NCBI GenBank assembly: GCA_003523225.1
Contig: DPGK01000026.1
Location: 380-23,428, forward strand
DNA from: Clostridiales bacterium
GTDB lineage: Bacteria > Bacillota > Clostridia > Oscillospirales > CAG-272
DNA: 23,049 nucleotides
Reading direction: 5' to 3'
This document shows, piece by piece, positions 8,441-17,040 of this stretch. The stretch's first letter is position 1. Each line of letters begins with the position of its first letter. Made by a program: the position numbers and the translations under genes. The notes beneath the pieces are model-generated. The model worked only from the letters and a program-made list of their open reading frames with translations, was not told the DNA's origin and made no database searches.

Positions 8441-10588
8441 TTATAGACGGTAGTTGATCTCGATGATGATATTGGAAACAAAGCTGATTATCTTTCCGAG
8501 CAGCGTGGTAAAGAGAATACCTATGAACATGATGAACGCCATACCAACTATGGTGCCCAGAGAGGTAATGAAGTTTTTACCCAGCGAATAATCGTGAGTG
8601 ACCATCATTCCGCAGAAGATGAGCATTCCCGTCCAGATAAACGCGATCGTTCCGATGAAGCTGACGATGTCAAGCTCGGCAACGGTTGCAAAGTTGGAAT
8701 AGATAGTGGCGGGAATCACAAGAAGTATCAGCGGCAGCAGAGAGTAAGAGCAGGCAATGAATATATCCTTGAAGCTGCCCTCGCCGTCGAACAGTGTTGT
8801 AAGACACCAGTTTGCCGTGACCCAGAGCATAAGGGGCACGATAACGCTTATCGCCTGTGACACTATCGTGGTGTAGCTTCCGCGCGGGTTGACAAGATAA
8901 CCCGAGCCGATCTCCTGATAGAAGAAGGTAAGCACGGTCAGCAGGACGTACACAAGCGACGCACGCAGCGAACCGCGTTTTTCGTGCTTGAGGTCCCAGA
9001 AACCGTCAAAGGGGTGGAAGATGAGGTGGAAGCCAAATATAAGCTCCTCCCAGAAGGTTCTCTTGCCTCCTGCTGTGGAAACGCGCTTATTCAGCTTTCC
9101 GGCGTATCTGAAGAAGAGTACGACCGCTGCGATGATAACGCCTGCGATTACGGGAACAAGCAGAACGTACTTGGCGATCCATGCCTTACGGATCTCCTTG
9201 TAGGCGTCCGACCAGTTGTCCTTGTCGTATGCTGCCTCAAAATACTTGAGAGCGTTTTCGTAGTCACCGTTACGTGAGTAAGCCTGACCTATACCGATGT
9301 AAGCGGTGTCAAAGTTGGAGTTTCTCTTGAGTATCTCGGTCCAGTCGTCGATGGCACGGTCAAACTGACGCTCGTTCTGGTTTTTCAGAGCGTTTATCAG
9401 AATATCGCCGTACTCTGTGCGCTGGAAGACTGTAAAGTTCTTCTGTGTTTTGTCAAGCACCAGCATTGTTCCGTCGCTCTTGTAAACAACAGCGGCGATC
9501 TTTTGCATATTACCGAGCTGGTTACCCGTGTCGCCGAATGCAAACAGCAGATTACCGTTGAAGTCGTAGGTAAATACTCTGCTTCGCTTTTCGTCGATTA
9601 TCGTCCATGTCTTCTCAGGTCCGACGGCAACGTCGACTATCTTTGAAGGACCGGTGGTCGAACCGTCAGTGCTTGAGGTACCGACCTGAACTTCACCGGA
9701 AGGCGGATAAAAACCGTTACGCTTCATAACCTCGGTACCCGAGTTATTGAGCAGCTTTACCGGCGCGTAGTCACCGCTTTTGGACTTGTTCTTTATCGCG
9801 TTCTGCTGAGCCTTCGCATCAAGCGAGGAGGTCGTGACATAGATCAGCTTGTCGCGTATCGCGATATTATTATATTCGGTAGGAATATAAGACTCGGTCT
9901 GCGCGCGCGCGGCGTCGGACATTATCTTTCTCCACACCTTATCCCAGGCGGAGATCGAAACCTTCTGAGCACCGATGATGCTTATGAAATCACCGGTATC
10001 AGACATTACGATGATACCCTGATAGGTGGTGGAGGATACAACGTACAGACGGTTGTAATCGTCAACGGCAAGAGCCACCGGCTTGTAGACGGAATCGTCT
10101 TCAAGGATCTCGTCCTCAGGCTCGGGGATTATCGCAAGGAAATTACCGTCGCGGTCAAACGTGACTATACGGTTGGCATCGGTATCGCACACAAATATGC
10201 GATCCTTGGTCACATACACGCCCGAGGGGTTGGTGAACTTATCGGGAACACCCTGCTCGTTGGTGAAGTCCGAAATAATGAACTTCAGCTTATAGTATCT
10301 GTCGCATACAACTATGCGGTTGTTTGCTGCATCGGCGATGTAGATGTTATCCTCATCATCGACGAACAGATCGCGCGGGTCGTCCAGCGTCTTTTTGGAA
10401 TCAAGTCCTATATAGGCGGAGTCGACCGTCATCACCGGAGTGTATGCATCCGGTGAGTAAAGCGGAAATCCGGAGGAGGAGTAGGTGTAGGTCTGATATG
10501 ACTTGACCGCTCCCGCGGGAACCGCAAACAGTGTTATCAGTGCGACAAGGAGAGCCGCAGCCGATATGTATCGTCTCTTTTTATTCAT
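8441..10588 (-). CDS. Secreted NHL-repeat / TPR / YIP1-domain fusion protein
   Basis: This 715-residue protein has a signal peptide (1-27, ending in PAGA). NHL-type beta-propeller blades follow (69-104, 117-153, 168-205 and 316-388) with the recurring pattern DxxxxIYIADxxNNRI. A TPR-like helical stretch (397-465, FDTAYIGIGQAYSRNGDYENALKYF) leads to a membrane helix (473-493). The C-terminal YIP1-like multi-helix membrane domain spans about 515-715 (FHPFDGFWDLKHEKRGSLR). The propeller and TPR would lie outside the cell and the YIP1 part in the membrane. NHL propellers usually bind proteins, RNA or glycans, and the partner here is unknown. The ATG at 10588 has AGGAGG 7 nt upstream, overlapping the stop of the preceding permease. 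The DUF5696 gene starts 25 nt after its end. A scaffold or sensor role for the transport complex is inferred. Confidence 0.8.
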   Translation of the reverse strand: MNKKRRYISAAALLVALITLFAVPAGAVKSYQTYTYSSSGFPLYSPDAYTPVMTVDSAYIGLDSKKTLDDPRDLFVDDEDNIYIADAANNRIVVCDRYYKLKFIISDFTNEQGVPDKFTNPSGVYVTKDRIFVCDTDANRIVTFDRDGNFLAIIPEPEDEILEDDSVYKPVALAVDDYNRLYVVSSTTYQGIIVMSDTGDFISIIGAQKVSISAWDKVWRKIMSDAARAQTESYIPTEYNNIAIRDKLIYVTTSSLDAKAQQNAIKNKSKSGDYAPVKLLNNSGTEVMKRNGFYPPSGEVQVGTSSTDGSTTGPSKIVDVAVGPEKTWTIIDEKRSRVFTYDFNGNLLFAFGDTGNQLGNMQKIAAVVYKSDGTMLVLDKTQKNFTVFQRTEYGDILINALKNQNERQFDRAIDDWTEILKRNSNFDTAYIGIGQAYSRNGDYENALKYFEAAYDKDNWSDAYKEIRKAWIAKYVLLVPVIAGVIIAAVVLFFRYAGKLNKRVSTAGGKRTFWEELIFGFHLIFHPFDGFWDLKHEKRGSLRASLVYVLLTVLTFFYQEIGSGYLVNPRGSYTTIVSQAISVIVPLMLWVTANWCLTTLFDGEGSFKDIFIACSYSLLPLILLVIPATIYSNFATVAELDIVSFIGTIAFIWTGMLIFCGMMVTHDYSLGKNFITSLGTIVGMAFIMFIGILFTTLLGKIISFVSNIIIEINYRL

Positions 10589-10599
10589 TGACTGCCTCC

Positions 10600-11472
10600 T
10601 TAGTCTTTCATACCGCTCGAACCCATCGTTTCAATGATGTTCGACTGTGTAATAATGAATACCATGATAGGTACAAGCATCATAACTACCGTTGCCGCGG
10701 CGCTGGCGCCTGCACGCTTGATACCGCCGGCGGTTATCTGACCGATAGCGTAGTTAAAGGACTTGAGCTGTTCGGAGTGGATATAGACCGATGCACCGGC
10801 GTTCCACAGATCCTGGAAGCAGTAAACTATAAGCGTCAGCCATGCGGGCTTGACCATAGGCATTGCGATCAGCCAGAAGGAGCGGAACTCGCCCGCGCCG
10901 TCAAGACGCGCCGATTCAAGCACCGAGTCGTTGACGTGGGTATCCATGAACTGCTTCATGAGGTAGAGTCCCAGTGTAGCTCCCCATGCGGGAACTATCT
11001 TTGCCCAGTAGGTATCAATCATACCGAGGATACTCATCGTCAGGAAGTTCGCAACAGCAGTAACTGTTTTGTGGAACATCAGCGAGGTCCTTACCGACTT
11101 GAACATCATCTTGCCGCCGGGGAATTTGATCTTTGCCATGGCGTATGCTGCAAGGGATGCAAAGAACAGGTTTCCGAGCGTACCGGCAACAGACACGAAT
11201 ACCGTGTTGAATATGTAGCGGGAGAAGGGGACCCAGGAGTCGTTCATCAGTGTGAACAGATCCTTGTAGTTTGAAAACGTCGGTCTGATAACGTAAAATC
11301 TCGGCGGGAACATCCACAGCTCATCAAGAGGCTTGAAGGACTGTATAACGACGTAATACATCGGGAGGAACATGAAGATACCGAGCAGCGTGAGCATCAC
11401 GGTGATGCCGAAGTCGCCTCCGACCGAACGGTTAAGAACGACTTTATGTTTTCTTGTTCTCAGTTTTGCCAT
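10600..11472 (-). CDS. Carbohydrate ABC transporter permease, MalG-like (first pair)
   Basis: This 290-residue MalG/CUT1-type permease is of normal length for the family. A basic N-terminus (1-14) is followed by a membrane helix at about 22-45 and the typical FNT..VSVAGTLGNLFFASLAAYAMAK segment (88-114, given here in abbreviated form). The EAA loop is at 184-207 (VLESARLDGAGEFRSFW..MP). It starts at ATG 11472, one nucleotide after the stop of the partner permease, with AAGGTGGG inside the end of that gene, so translation of the pair is probably coupled. It forms a heterodimeric channel with the product of 11474-12439. Confidence 0.92.
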   Translation of the reverse strand: MAKLRTRKHKVVLNRSVGGDFGITVMLTLLGIFMFLPMYYVVIQSFKPLDELWMFPPRFYVIRPTFSNYKDLFTLMNDSWVPFSRYIFNTVFVSVAGTLGNLFFASLAAYAMAKIKFPGGKMMFKSVRTSLMFHKTVTAVANFLTMSILGMIDTYWAKIVPAWGATLGLYLMKQFMDTHVNDSVLESARLDGAGEFRSFWLIAMPMVKPAWLTLIVYCFQDLWNAGASVYIHSEQLKSFNYAIGQITAGGIKRAGASAAATVVMMLVPIMVFIITQSNIIETMGSSGMKD

Positions 11473-11473
11473 C

Positions 11474-12439
11474 TTACTGTCCCACCTTTGAAATCATTTT
11501 CTTGACCAACATGTTGGCTCCTATCATTATAAGGAAGAGCACCACGGCTATGGCTGACGAATATCCCGTTTCAAAACGGGCGCCGCCGTAGTCGTTAAGG
11601 TGATGCACGATGGTCCACGCACAATAGTCAACCGATGGGTTGCCGCAAAGTGCGTCAACAACGCCGCCAAAGCCGAAGGACTGGGTTATCGACATGATAG
11701 CACCGAACATCAGCTGCGGCTTCATGGACGGAAGGGTTACATACCAAAGCTCCTGCCATCTGTTGCGGACGCCGTCAACTGCCGCCGCTTCGTAAAGCGA
11801 GTGGTCAACGCCCTGAAGACCGGCTATGAAGGACAGGAACGATGTACCAAGGGACGTCCAGAGGGCGACCACGATACAAAGCGGCATTACATATTTTTTG
11901 TCCTCAAAGAACTGAATTGCTTCGGTAGTAATGCCAAGGTCAAGCAGAACGGCGTTCGCCCAGCCGTATGAGTCTCCGGAGAACAGTGTACCCCAGATAA
12001 GATAGACCTGACCGGAAATCGAGGGAGCGTAGAATACCAGTGTTACCACCGCACGGATCTTGGGCGGCAGCTCGTTGATGAACCACGCGACGAACAGCGA
12101 CATAAGGTATGACGCCGGTCCGACGATCACAGCGAATATAAATGTGTTCTTGCAGGCGATAAGGAAGATATCGTCGTCAAGGAAAAGGCGGATATAGTTA
12201 TCGAAGAATACGAAGTTGGGCATCTGCAGGATGTTGAAGTCGGTAAAACTGACAACTATCGAAAGCAGAACCGGTACAACGGTGAACAGAGTGAAGACTA
12301 TCATGAAGGGGGCAACCATGACGTAAGCCGCCCAGTTGCGCTTCATTTCCTTCCATGTCCACGCCGCACGGCTCATATCTTTTCTGGCGACAGCCTTTTT
12401 CGGCGCTTCCTTTGCAGCCTGCGCTTTTTGCAGTGACAT
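11474..12439 (-). CDS. Sugar ABC transporter permease, MalF/UgpA-like (first pair)
   Basis: This 321-residue integral membrane protein has a basic cytoplasmic N-terminus (1-35), a first helix at about 38-62 (YVMVAPFMIVFTLFTVVPVL), a conserved VSFTDFNI segment and the EAA loop at 216-239 (YEAAAVDGVRNRWQELW..LP). The glycine, alanine and aspartate of the EAA motif are intact, so it should contact an ATPase. The ATG at 12439 has AAGGAG about 11 nt upstream. It starts 43 nt after the binding-protein gene and is followed without a gap by the MalG-like partner, the usual order for a CUT1 importer. Confidence 0.92.
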   Translation of the reverse strand: MSLQKAQAAKEAPKKAVARKDMSRAAWTWKEMKRNWAAYVMVAPFMIVFTLFTVVPVLLSIVVSFTDFNILQMPNFVFFDNYIRLFLDDDIFLIACKNTFIFAVIVGPASYLMSLFVAWFINELPPKIRAVVTLVFYAPSISGQVYLIWGTLFSGDSYGWANAVLLDLGITTEAIQFFEDKKYVMPLCIVVALWTSLGTSFLSFIAGLQGVDHSLYEAAAVDGVRNRWQELWYVTLPSMKPQLMFGAIMSITQSFGFGGVVDALCGNPSVDYCAWTIVHHLNDYGGARFETGYSSAIAVVLFLIMIGANMLVKKMISKVGQ

Positions 12440-12482
12440 GTGCTGTTTTCTCCTTACTTAGAATTTGTTTTGCGCGACGGTC

Positions 12483-15400
12483 TTAATAAATCGTCGTTCC
12501 GGAAGTGGCGGGGTAGGAGGACTGATAAGACTTCAGCGCGTTGGCGCATTCAGAAACCTTCTTGGCGATATCGCCGAAGAGGTTTGCATCAGCAGCGCCG
12601 AGAGCTTCACCGGCAGCACGGAGTGCGTCGATGTACTCATCCTCGCAGTAGGTTGAGTAGGTGGGGATATCCTCCATCGCCTTCTTCAGCGCGTCGATCT
12701 GCGCAGTGTAAGCGGAAGCGGAAGAACCGAGAGCATCAAGCGCCTCGTATATCTGATCGCGACGCAGCGATGCAAGCGTCTGACCTACCTCAAGAGTGGG
12801 AAGTCCGAACTCCGATCTCTTACGGGTAATTTCCTTGTTGATCGTCGTAATGTAGCTGAGCAGCTCGCTTACGGCGTCGGCGTTATCGTTGTAAACAGCA
12901 AGGAAAGCAAACTTGGTGTAACGACCGATAATGTATGCTCCGGGATAGTTGGGAATGGAAGCGAGGTTTGTGAACTGAGCGTTGAGGTTTTCAAACTCCT
13001 CACGTGTCCAGGGCATTGATTCAAGCGCCTGAACGTTCGCGGTGGCGTATTTCGCAGAGTCGCCCATGATAGCAACCATTTCGTTTGAATAGTCTATCTG
13101 GCACTGTGCGCCGACATGCCACTTCATGAATTCCCATGCATCCTCTTTCTTGTCGCAGCTGCTTATCATAACGATCGCGTTTACAGAGGAAACCGAAACG
13201 TTGTTGATAGTGCCGTCTTCACGCTCGAAGCCGGGCAGAGGCAGGAACTGCCACTTACCGCGAAGCTCGGTCGCAAATACGATCAGCTGGTTGTAGGTGC
13301 CGTTGTAGGATGCGATACCTATCGGCATCTCACCGGTACGGAAGCGGTTTGCGAAGTCGTATTTATAGGGGAAGGAGTACATCTTGAACAGGTTGCACAT
13401 CTGCTCAAAGGAGTCAAGAGCCAGGTTGGAGTCAAGATTGATCCTCATACCTTCATCGGCAAAGAGCGTGCCGCCCATCTGGTAAAGGAAGATCTTGTAG
13501 TCATTGCTCATAGCAATGGTCATGTTGTTCTGCTGCAGCTTGATAACGGCGGAAAGAACATCTTCCCAGGTCTTAGGGATCTCAATGTCAAGCTCGGCAA
13601 GAATGTCGGTGCGCAGGAACATCATCGGGAAGTTCTGCTCCTCGGGCAGACCGTAGCAGTGGTTCACGCCGTCGGCGTCGGCAAGCTCAAGAACGAACAT
13701 TGCCGCCTCGGTGAACTGCTGATTCGGGTCGCCGGGTGTGGTGTTAGTGACCTCCTCGAAGCCCTTGTAGGTGCTTATGTCCTCAAGCGCTCCGCGGATA
13801 GCGTAGTTGATAACGCTGTCGTCGCCGAGACCGATGTAAACATCAGGTCCCATGCCTGCCAGAATTGAAGGAAGCAGCGTGCCTCCGGCGACCAGCTTAA
13901 GGTCTACGGAAATTCCGGTAGCGGGAGTGAAGTCGTTGTTGATAAGGTTACGGATGACCTGAGACTGGTCACGTCCCTTTGCAAGCCAGACCTCGACCGA
14001 GCCTTCGGAGCTGACCTCGGTAGCGCCCATGCGGTTGTAGTTACGCAGGAAGCTCTGAATGAAGCTCGAGAACTCGTGTGCGAATGACTGGAAGAAGTTT
14101 GCCTTTGCAACCGGTCTTTCAGCGTCAACGCTCTGGATGTAGATGACGTCCAGCTTCAGCGGCTGGGTCTTTGCGTCGTTGAGCCATGTACCAAGCGAAC
14201 CGATACGGCTCTTCAGCTCGGTAAGGTTTCTTGCTATCTCATCCTCGGGGTCGCTTCCCATACGGGCAAGCAGCCACGCGGCGCGCTCAAGCGTTGCAAC
14301 ATTGGAGCTCTTGATGCCGGCGAGCGACGTCAGCTCGGATGCCACGCTGTAAAGGTTGCGGGATTCAAGAATGATATGAGCCACGGTTTCGGGCATGACG
14401 TCAAGGAAGTTGTAGTCACGGTTGGCGTCAGGATCGGCTCCGGTCAGCTTCATTATAGAGAGGTACGCATCGTTGATAATGGCGAGCGAAGTGTTGACCT
14501 GACGGACAATGTCGCCCATAGTGCCGAGCGAGACCTCAAGCTCGATGGTGTATTCAATACCGGCGGCAAAGTACATCTCGATGTCAGTGTAGAGCATTTC
14601 TTCCTTGCCCTTTGCATTGACGCCGTAATTGCCGAAGCGCAGAGCCTCTGTCTGCCAATCGGTGCTGTAATTGAATCTCAGCTCATTTGCCTCCTTGAAG
14701 GGAACGCCGTTGTAATAGCCGAGATCGCCCTCCTTGAGTCCCTCGCCGCTGTAAACGGAAAGGATACGGGAGGAATACATACCGTCGTTGATGTTCTGCA
14801 TAAAGCGGGTGATTATCGAATACATACCGCTGCTGTTCACGGTAAAGGTATATCTTACCCACTGACCGGGCGTCTGCCACTTGTCACCGCCGATGGTGTT
14901 AAGCACAGTGCGCGATGTATCGGAGGGGCTGCTTACCGCAGAGGCGCGGTCCTCGATAGGATATATCGTGGAGCTGGAGGTCCTGTGGGGGATCTCAGCT
15001 TCCAGCTTTACAACATCCGTACCCTTGGGCTGACCCTCGTACTGCTTGAGGTATTCCTCATAAGTAGGAAGATCCTCAACCGGGAAAAGGGTGATGGTCT
15101 TTATAGCCATAGGCTCGTTGACCGCTTCAAGGGTAATGGTGTTCTCGCCCTCATTGAATATAAATTCGAAGGGTTCGGTATAGAAGCCGTCAACGTCACG
15201 CAGCTCATAGGTCCTCCATTCGGGATCCTGCTTCATCGTTGCGCGCAGCTCGTTTTTGTCGATATCAAGCTTGAAGGGGCGGGTAGCGCCGCTCTTGATA
15301 TCCTCGATGCTCATACCGTTTATGGTTGCTTCATCATAAACCGTAGACCATACCTTTGAGAAGGTTATGTAGTATGCCTCGGAGAAAGGTACCTTATTAT

Positions 15401-15839
15401 TAATAAGGAAGGTACGCTGTATCGACGTCGATTTTCCTTCGACGGGATAATACTCAATAGCGATACCGTACTTTGCAGTCTTGGGAACATTGAAACGATA
15501 TACTACCGAACCGCTGTCGGGAGTATAAAGCGACTCAACACCGTCGTATGTCTCCTTGCTGACCGCAGCGTCAGTTTCGGTCTTGTCGTAGTCAAGACCA
15601 TTGATAACTATTTCGCTTCCGGCACGCGGATACAACGTTTCATCCGAATGTTTTTCGGTGTATTCGTCATAACTTGAGGCGTTCAGCAGCCTCTTGACGT
15701 CGTCAAGCGTTTTATCGGTTACCGAAGCACCGCTTGATGCACCGTCCGCGGCAAACGCCGCAGTAGTCAGGCTGCCAAGAACGAACAGCATTGACAGCAC
15801 AAGTGCCATCAGTTTTTTGAGTTTCGTTCTCATCTTCAT
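12483..15839 (-). CDS. Very large multidomain extracellular solute-binding protein
   Basis: This 1118-residue secreted protein has a signal peptide (1-30) ending in AFA|A. There is no lipobox cysteine, unlike most Gram-positive binding proteins. Residues about 75-260 and 275-470 look like two beta-sandwich (galactose-binding/CBM-like) modules, with RYTFTVNSSGMYSIITRF at 329-346 typical of such folds. A helical region of about 130 residues follows. The binding-protein domain proper starts near 613 (VEVWLAKGRDQSQVI) and includes PDVYIG, PKTWEDVL and EDAWEFMKW. Usual CUT1 binding proteins are 400-550 residues. It is first in the operon and should deliver a glycan to the adjacent permeases. The ATG at 15839 is preferred because AGGAGGG lies 12 nt upstream. 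An internal ATG at 15833 is a weaker alternative. Confidence 0.88.
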   Translation of the reverse strand: MKMRTKLKKLMALVLSMLFVLGSLTTAAFAADGASSGASVTDKTLDDVKRLLNASSYDEYTEKHSDETLYPRAGSEIVINGLDYDKTETDAAVSKETYDGVESLYTPDSGSVVYRFNVPKTAKYGIAIEYYPVEGKSTSIQRTFLINNKVPFSEAYYITFSKVWSTVYDEATINGMSIEDIKSGATRPFKLDIDKNELRATMKQDPEWRTYELRDVDGFYTEPFEFIFNEGENTITLEAVNEPMAIKTITLFPVEDLPTYEEYLKQYEGQPKGTDVVKLEAEIPHRTSSSTIYPIEDRASAVSSPSDTSRTVLNTIGGDKWQTPGQWVRYTFTVNSSGMYSIITRFMQNINDGMYSSRILSVYSGEGLKEGDLGYYNGVPFKEANELRFNYSTDWQTEALRFGNYGVNAKGKEEMLYTDIEMYFAAGIEYTIELEVSLGTMGDIVRQVNTSLAIINDAYLSIMKLTGADPDANRDYNFLDVMPETVAHIILESRNLYSVASELTSLAGIKSSNVATLERAAWLLARMGSDPEDEIARNLTELKSRIGSLGTWLNDAKTQPLKLDVIYIQSVDAERPVAKANFFQSFAHEFSSFIQSFLRNYNRMGATEVSSEGSVEVWLAKGRDQSQVIRNLINNDFTPATGISVDLKLVAGGTLLPSILAGMGPDVYIGLGDDSVINYAIRGALEDISTYKGFEEVTNTTPGDPNQQFTEAAMFVLELADADGVNHCYGLPEEQNFPMMFLRTDILAELDIEIPKTWEDVLSAVIKLQQNNMTIAMSNDYKIFLYQMGGTLFADEGMRINLDSNLALDSFEQMCNLFKMYSFPYKYDFANRFRTGEMPIGIASYNGTYNQLIVFATELRGKWQFLPLPGFEREDGTINNVSVSSVNAIVMISSCDKKEDAWEFMKWHVGAQCQIDYSNEMVAIMGDSAKYATANVQALESMPWTREEFENLNAQFTNLASIPNYPGAYIIGRYTKFAFLAVYNDNADAVSELLSYITTINKEITRKRSEFGLPTLEVGQTLASLRRDQIYEALDALGSSASAYTAQIDALKKAMEDIPTYSTYCEDEYIDALRAAGEALGAADANLFGDIAKKVSECANALKSYQSSYPATSGTTIY

Positions 15840-16420
15840 CTTCTGTGGTTTCCCTCCTGATTGTTTTTCCTGTGCCGGGGGAGCCGAACACGGGTAATTT
15901 GTTCCGCGTTTTGTTTTTATTCTGCCCGATACCGCCGCCCTACAGGGGCAAAACGGCATATCCGCATATCAGGCAACGGATTAAGACCTTTGCGGCGGCG
16001 GCGGAAATAAGCGTAAGCCGCGCGCCGGGTGTCGCAAAGCGCTTTTCAGCGCAGTGCGGAAAGCCGAGCGGTACAGACCGCAGCGACCGCAAAAGCCTCA
16101 AACCGTGACACATTCAGATAGCAGATAAATAAGGCAAGCCGGCAAAAACACAGGTCTTTGCCGAAATGCACGGGCAGTTTTCCGGAACCGCAACGCGGAA
16201 AAGCAGTCCGGAAGCCGCTTTCCGTCGCCGCAAGACCGTCCTGACCGCCGAAAACGGCGGCAAACGGCAAAGCAACGCCGGAAAGAATAAAAGAATAAGT
16301 TCAGACAACGTCCGGATGTCTCAGATATCTTTACGCGGCGGTACCTGCCCGCCGCGTAAAGATACGGTTTTGTTTGCTTTCGCATGACATCTTGGACATA
16401 TGAAATCTGCCTTAATTTGT
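15840..16420 (-). other. Long GC-rich leader of the transporter operon
   Basis: From the promoter at 16427-16455 to the binding-protein ATG, the transcript would carry about 580 nt of untranslated leader. Open frames here (for example 16098-16385 and 16046-16270, minus) give Arg/Cys/Phe-rich translations without good ribosome binding sites and are rejected as genes. Hairpins include 16326-16364 (16 bp) and 16245-16260 (CCGCCG/CGGCGG around AAAA). I do not recognise a known riboswitch. No closer promoter was found between 15840 and 16100. Confidence 0.45.
16326..16364. promoter_or_regulatory. 16-bp perfect hairpin in the operon leader
   Basis: The arms 16326-16341 and 16349-16364 (TATCTTTACGCGGCGG and its complement) pair perfectly around a 7-nt loop. 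It lies about 60 nt downstream of the predicted start of the minus-strand operon transcript. No T-tract follows on the minus strand, so it is not a plain terminator in that direction. On the plus strand it is followed by GGTTTTGTTTGCTTT and could stop antisense transcription. Confidence 0.6.
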
Positions 16421-16426
16421 AGTGTT

Positions 16427-16455
16427 ATAATATCATAAGCTCAAAAAAGTGTCAA
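16427..16455 (-). promoter_or_regulatory. Sigma-A promoter of the transporter operon
   Basis: TTGACA (16450-16455) and TATTAT (16427-16432) lie on the minus strand with a 17-bp spacer, only one base away from consensus. It is the best promoter upstream of the large binding-protein gene and would start transcription near 16420. Confidence 0.75.
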
Positions 16456-17040
16456 TAGGTTTATCGCGCGGGCTTGTTCGGGAAGGGTGTGTAAGGGGCG
16501 TTTGGTTTGCGTCTCCGCTTTTGACGGTCAAATGAACGCTTTCGCCCCGCTTCATCACATTTTCTACACCTTTTGAAGTCATATACGTCTATGGTAAATT
16601 AAAATTACTTTTTTGAAAGCTTGTGTGTTTGAAAAACCGCGTAAATCGCGAAAAAACCAAGGTTTTTGTGTTGTTTATGTGATTTTTAGCCGCCGGGTAA
16701 TTTACAGTTACTACGCTTCGTCGGATTGATTGCTTGCGCAACCGTTGCCGCGATAAATCATCCCCGAAAAACCGCCTGTTTCAGCTCCGGAAAATATTCG
16801 GATGTACAAATTGCACAAAAATTCCGACAGGCAATAAAAAGAGGCAACCAAAGGCGGCAGAATACGCGGTTTATTTCTTTTTGTCGCCTAACAAATACAT
16901 ATTTTTTCATTTTTGTTATAATGGCTCTTCTGGCGTCCGTCCGCGCCTTATAAGCCCCGGCGGCAGATCGGAAAATCCCCGCATATGCTTGCACAGTGCG
17001 CCCGTTGAGGGCTTTTGACGCTTCCGCAGCCCGCCCCCGA
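16456..17040. other. Non-coding stretch upstream of the transporter operon
   Basis: About 585 bases between the lipoprotein gene stop and the operon promoter carry no credible gene; short open frames at 16726-17018 lack initiation signals. The stretch is AT-rich around 16580-16680 and 16860-16920. It holds two similar GTAA(A/T)TTA-type segments (16593-16610 and 16696-16712), an operator-like imperfect palindrome TGTnCAAnTTGnACA (16803-16817), and short hairpins near 16636-16667 (CGCG/CGCG and AAAAACC/GGTTTTT) that resemble a weak minus-strand terminator. The regulatory roles are guesses. Confidence 0.4.

Noticed and set aside
14376..15359. Plus-strand open frame of 327 codons
   Set aside because: Antisense to the binding-protein gene, whose domains are clear on the minus strand; no initiation signal.
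16098..16385. 95-codon open frame in the operon leader, minus strand
   Set aside because: Arg/Cys/Phe-rich translation and no ribosome binding site, with two other open frames in the same stretch, as expected of GC-rich non-coding DNA.
16894..16922. TATAAT on the plus strand at 16917-16922
   Set aside because: No -35 box at proper spacing and no gene downstream on the plus strand.
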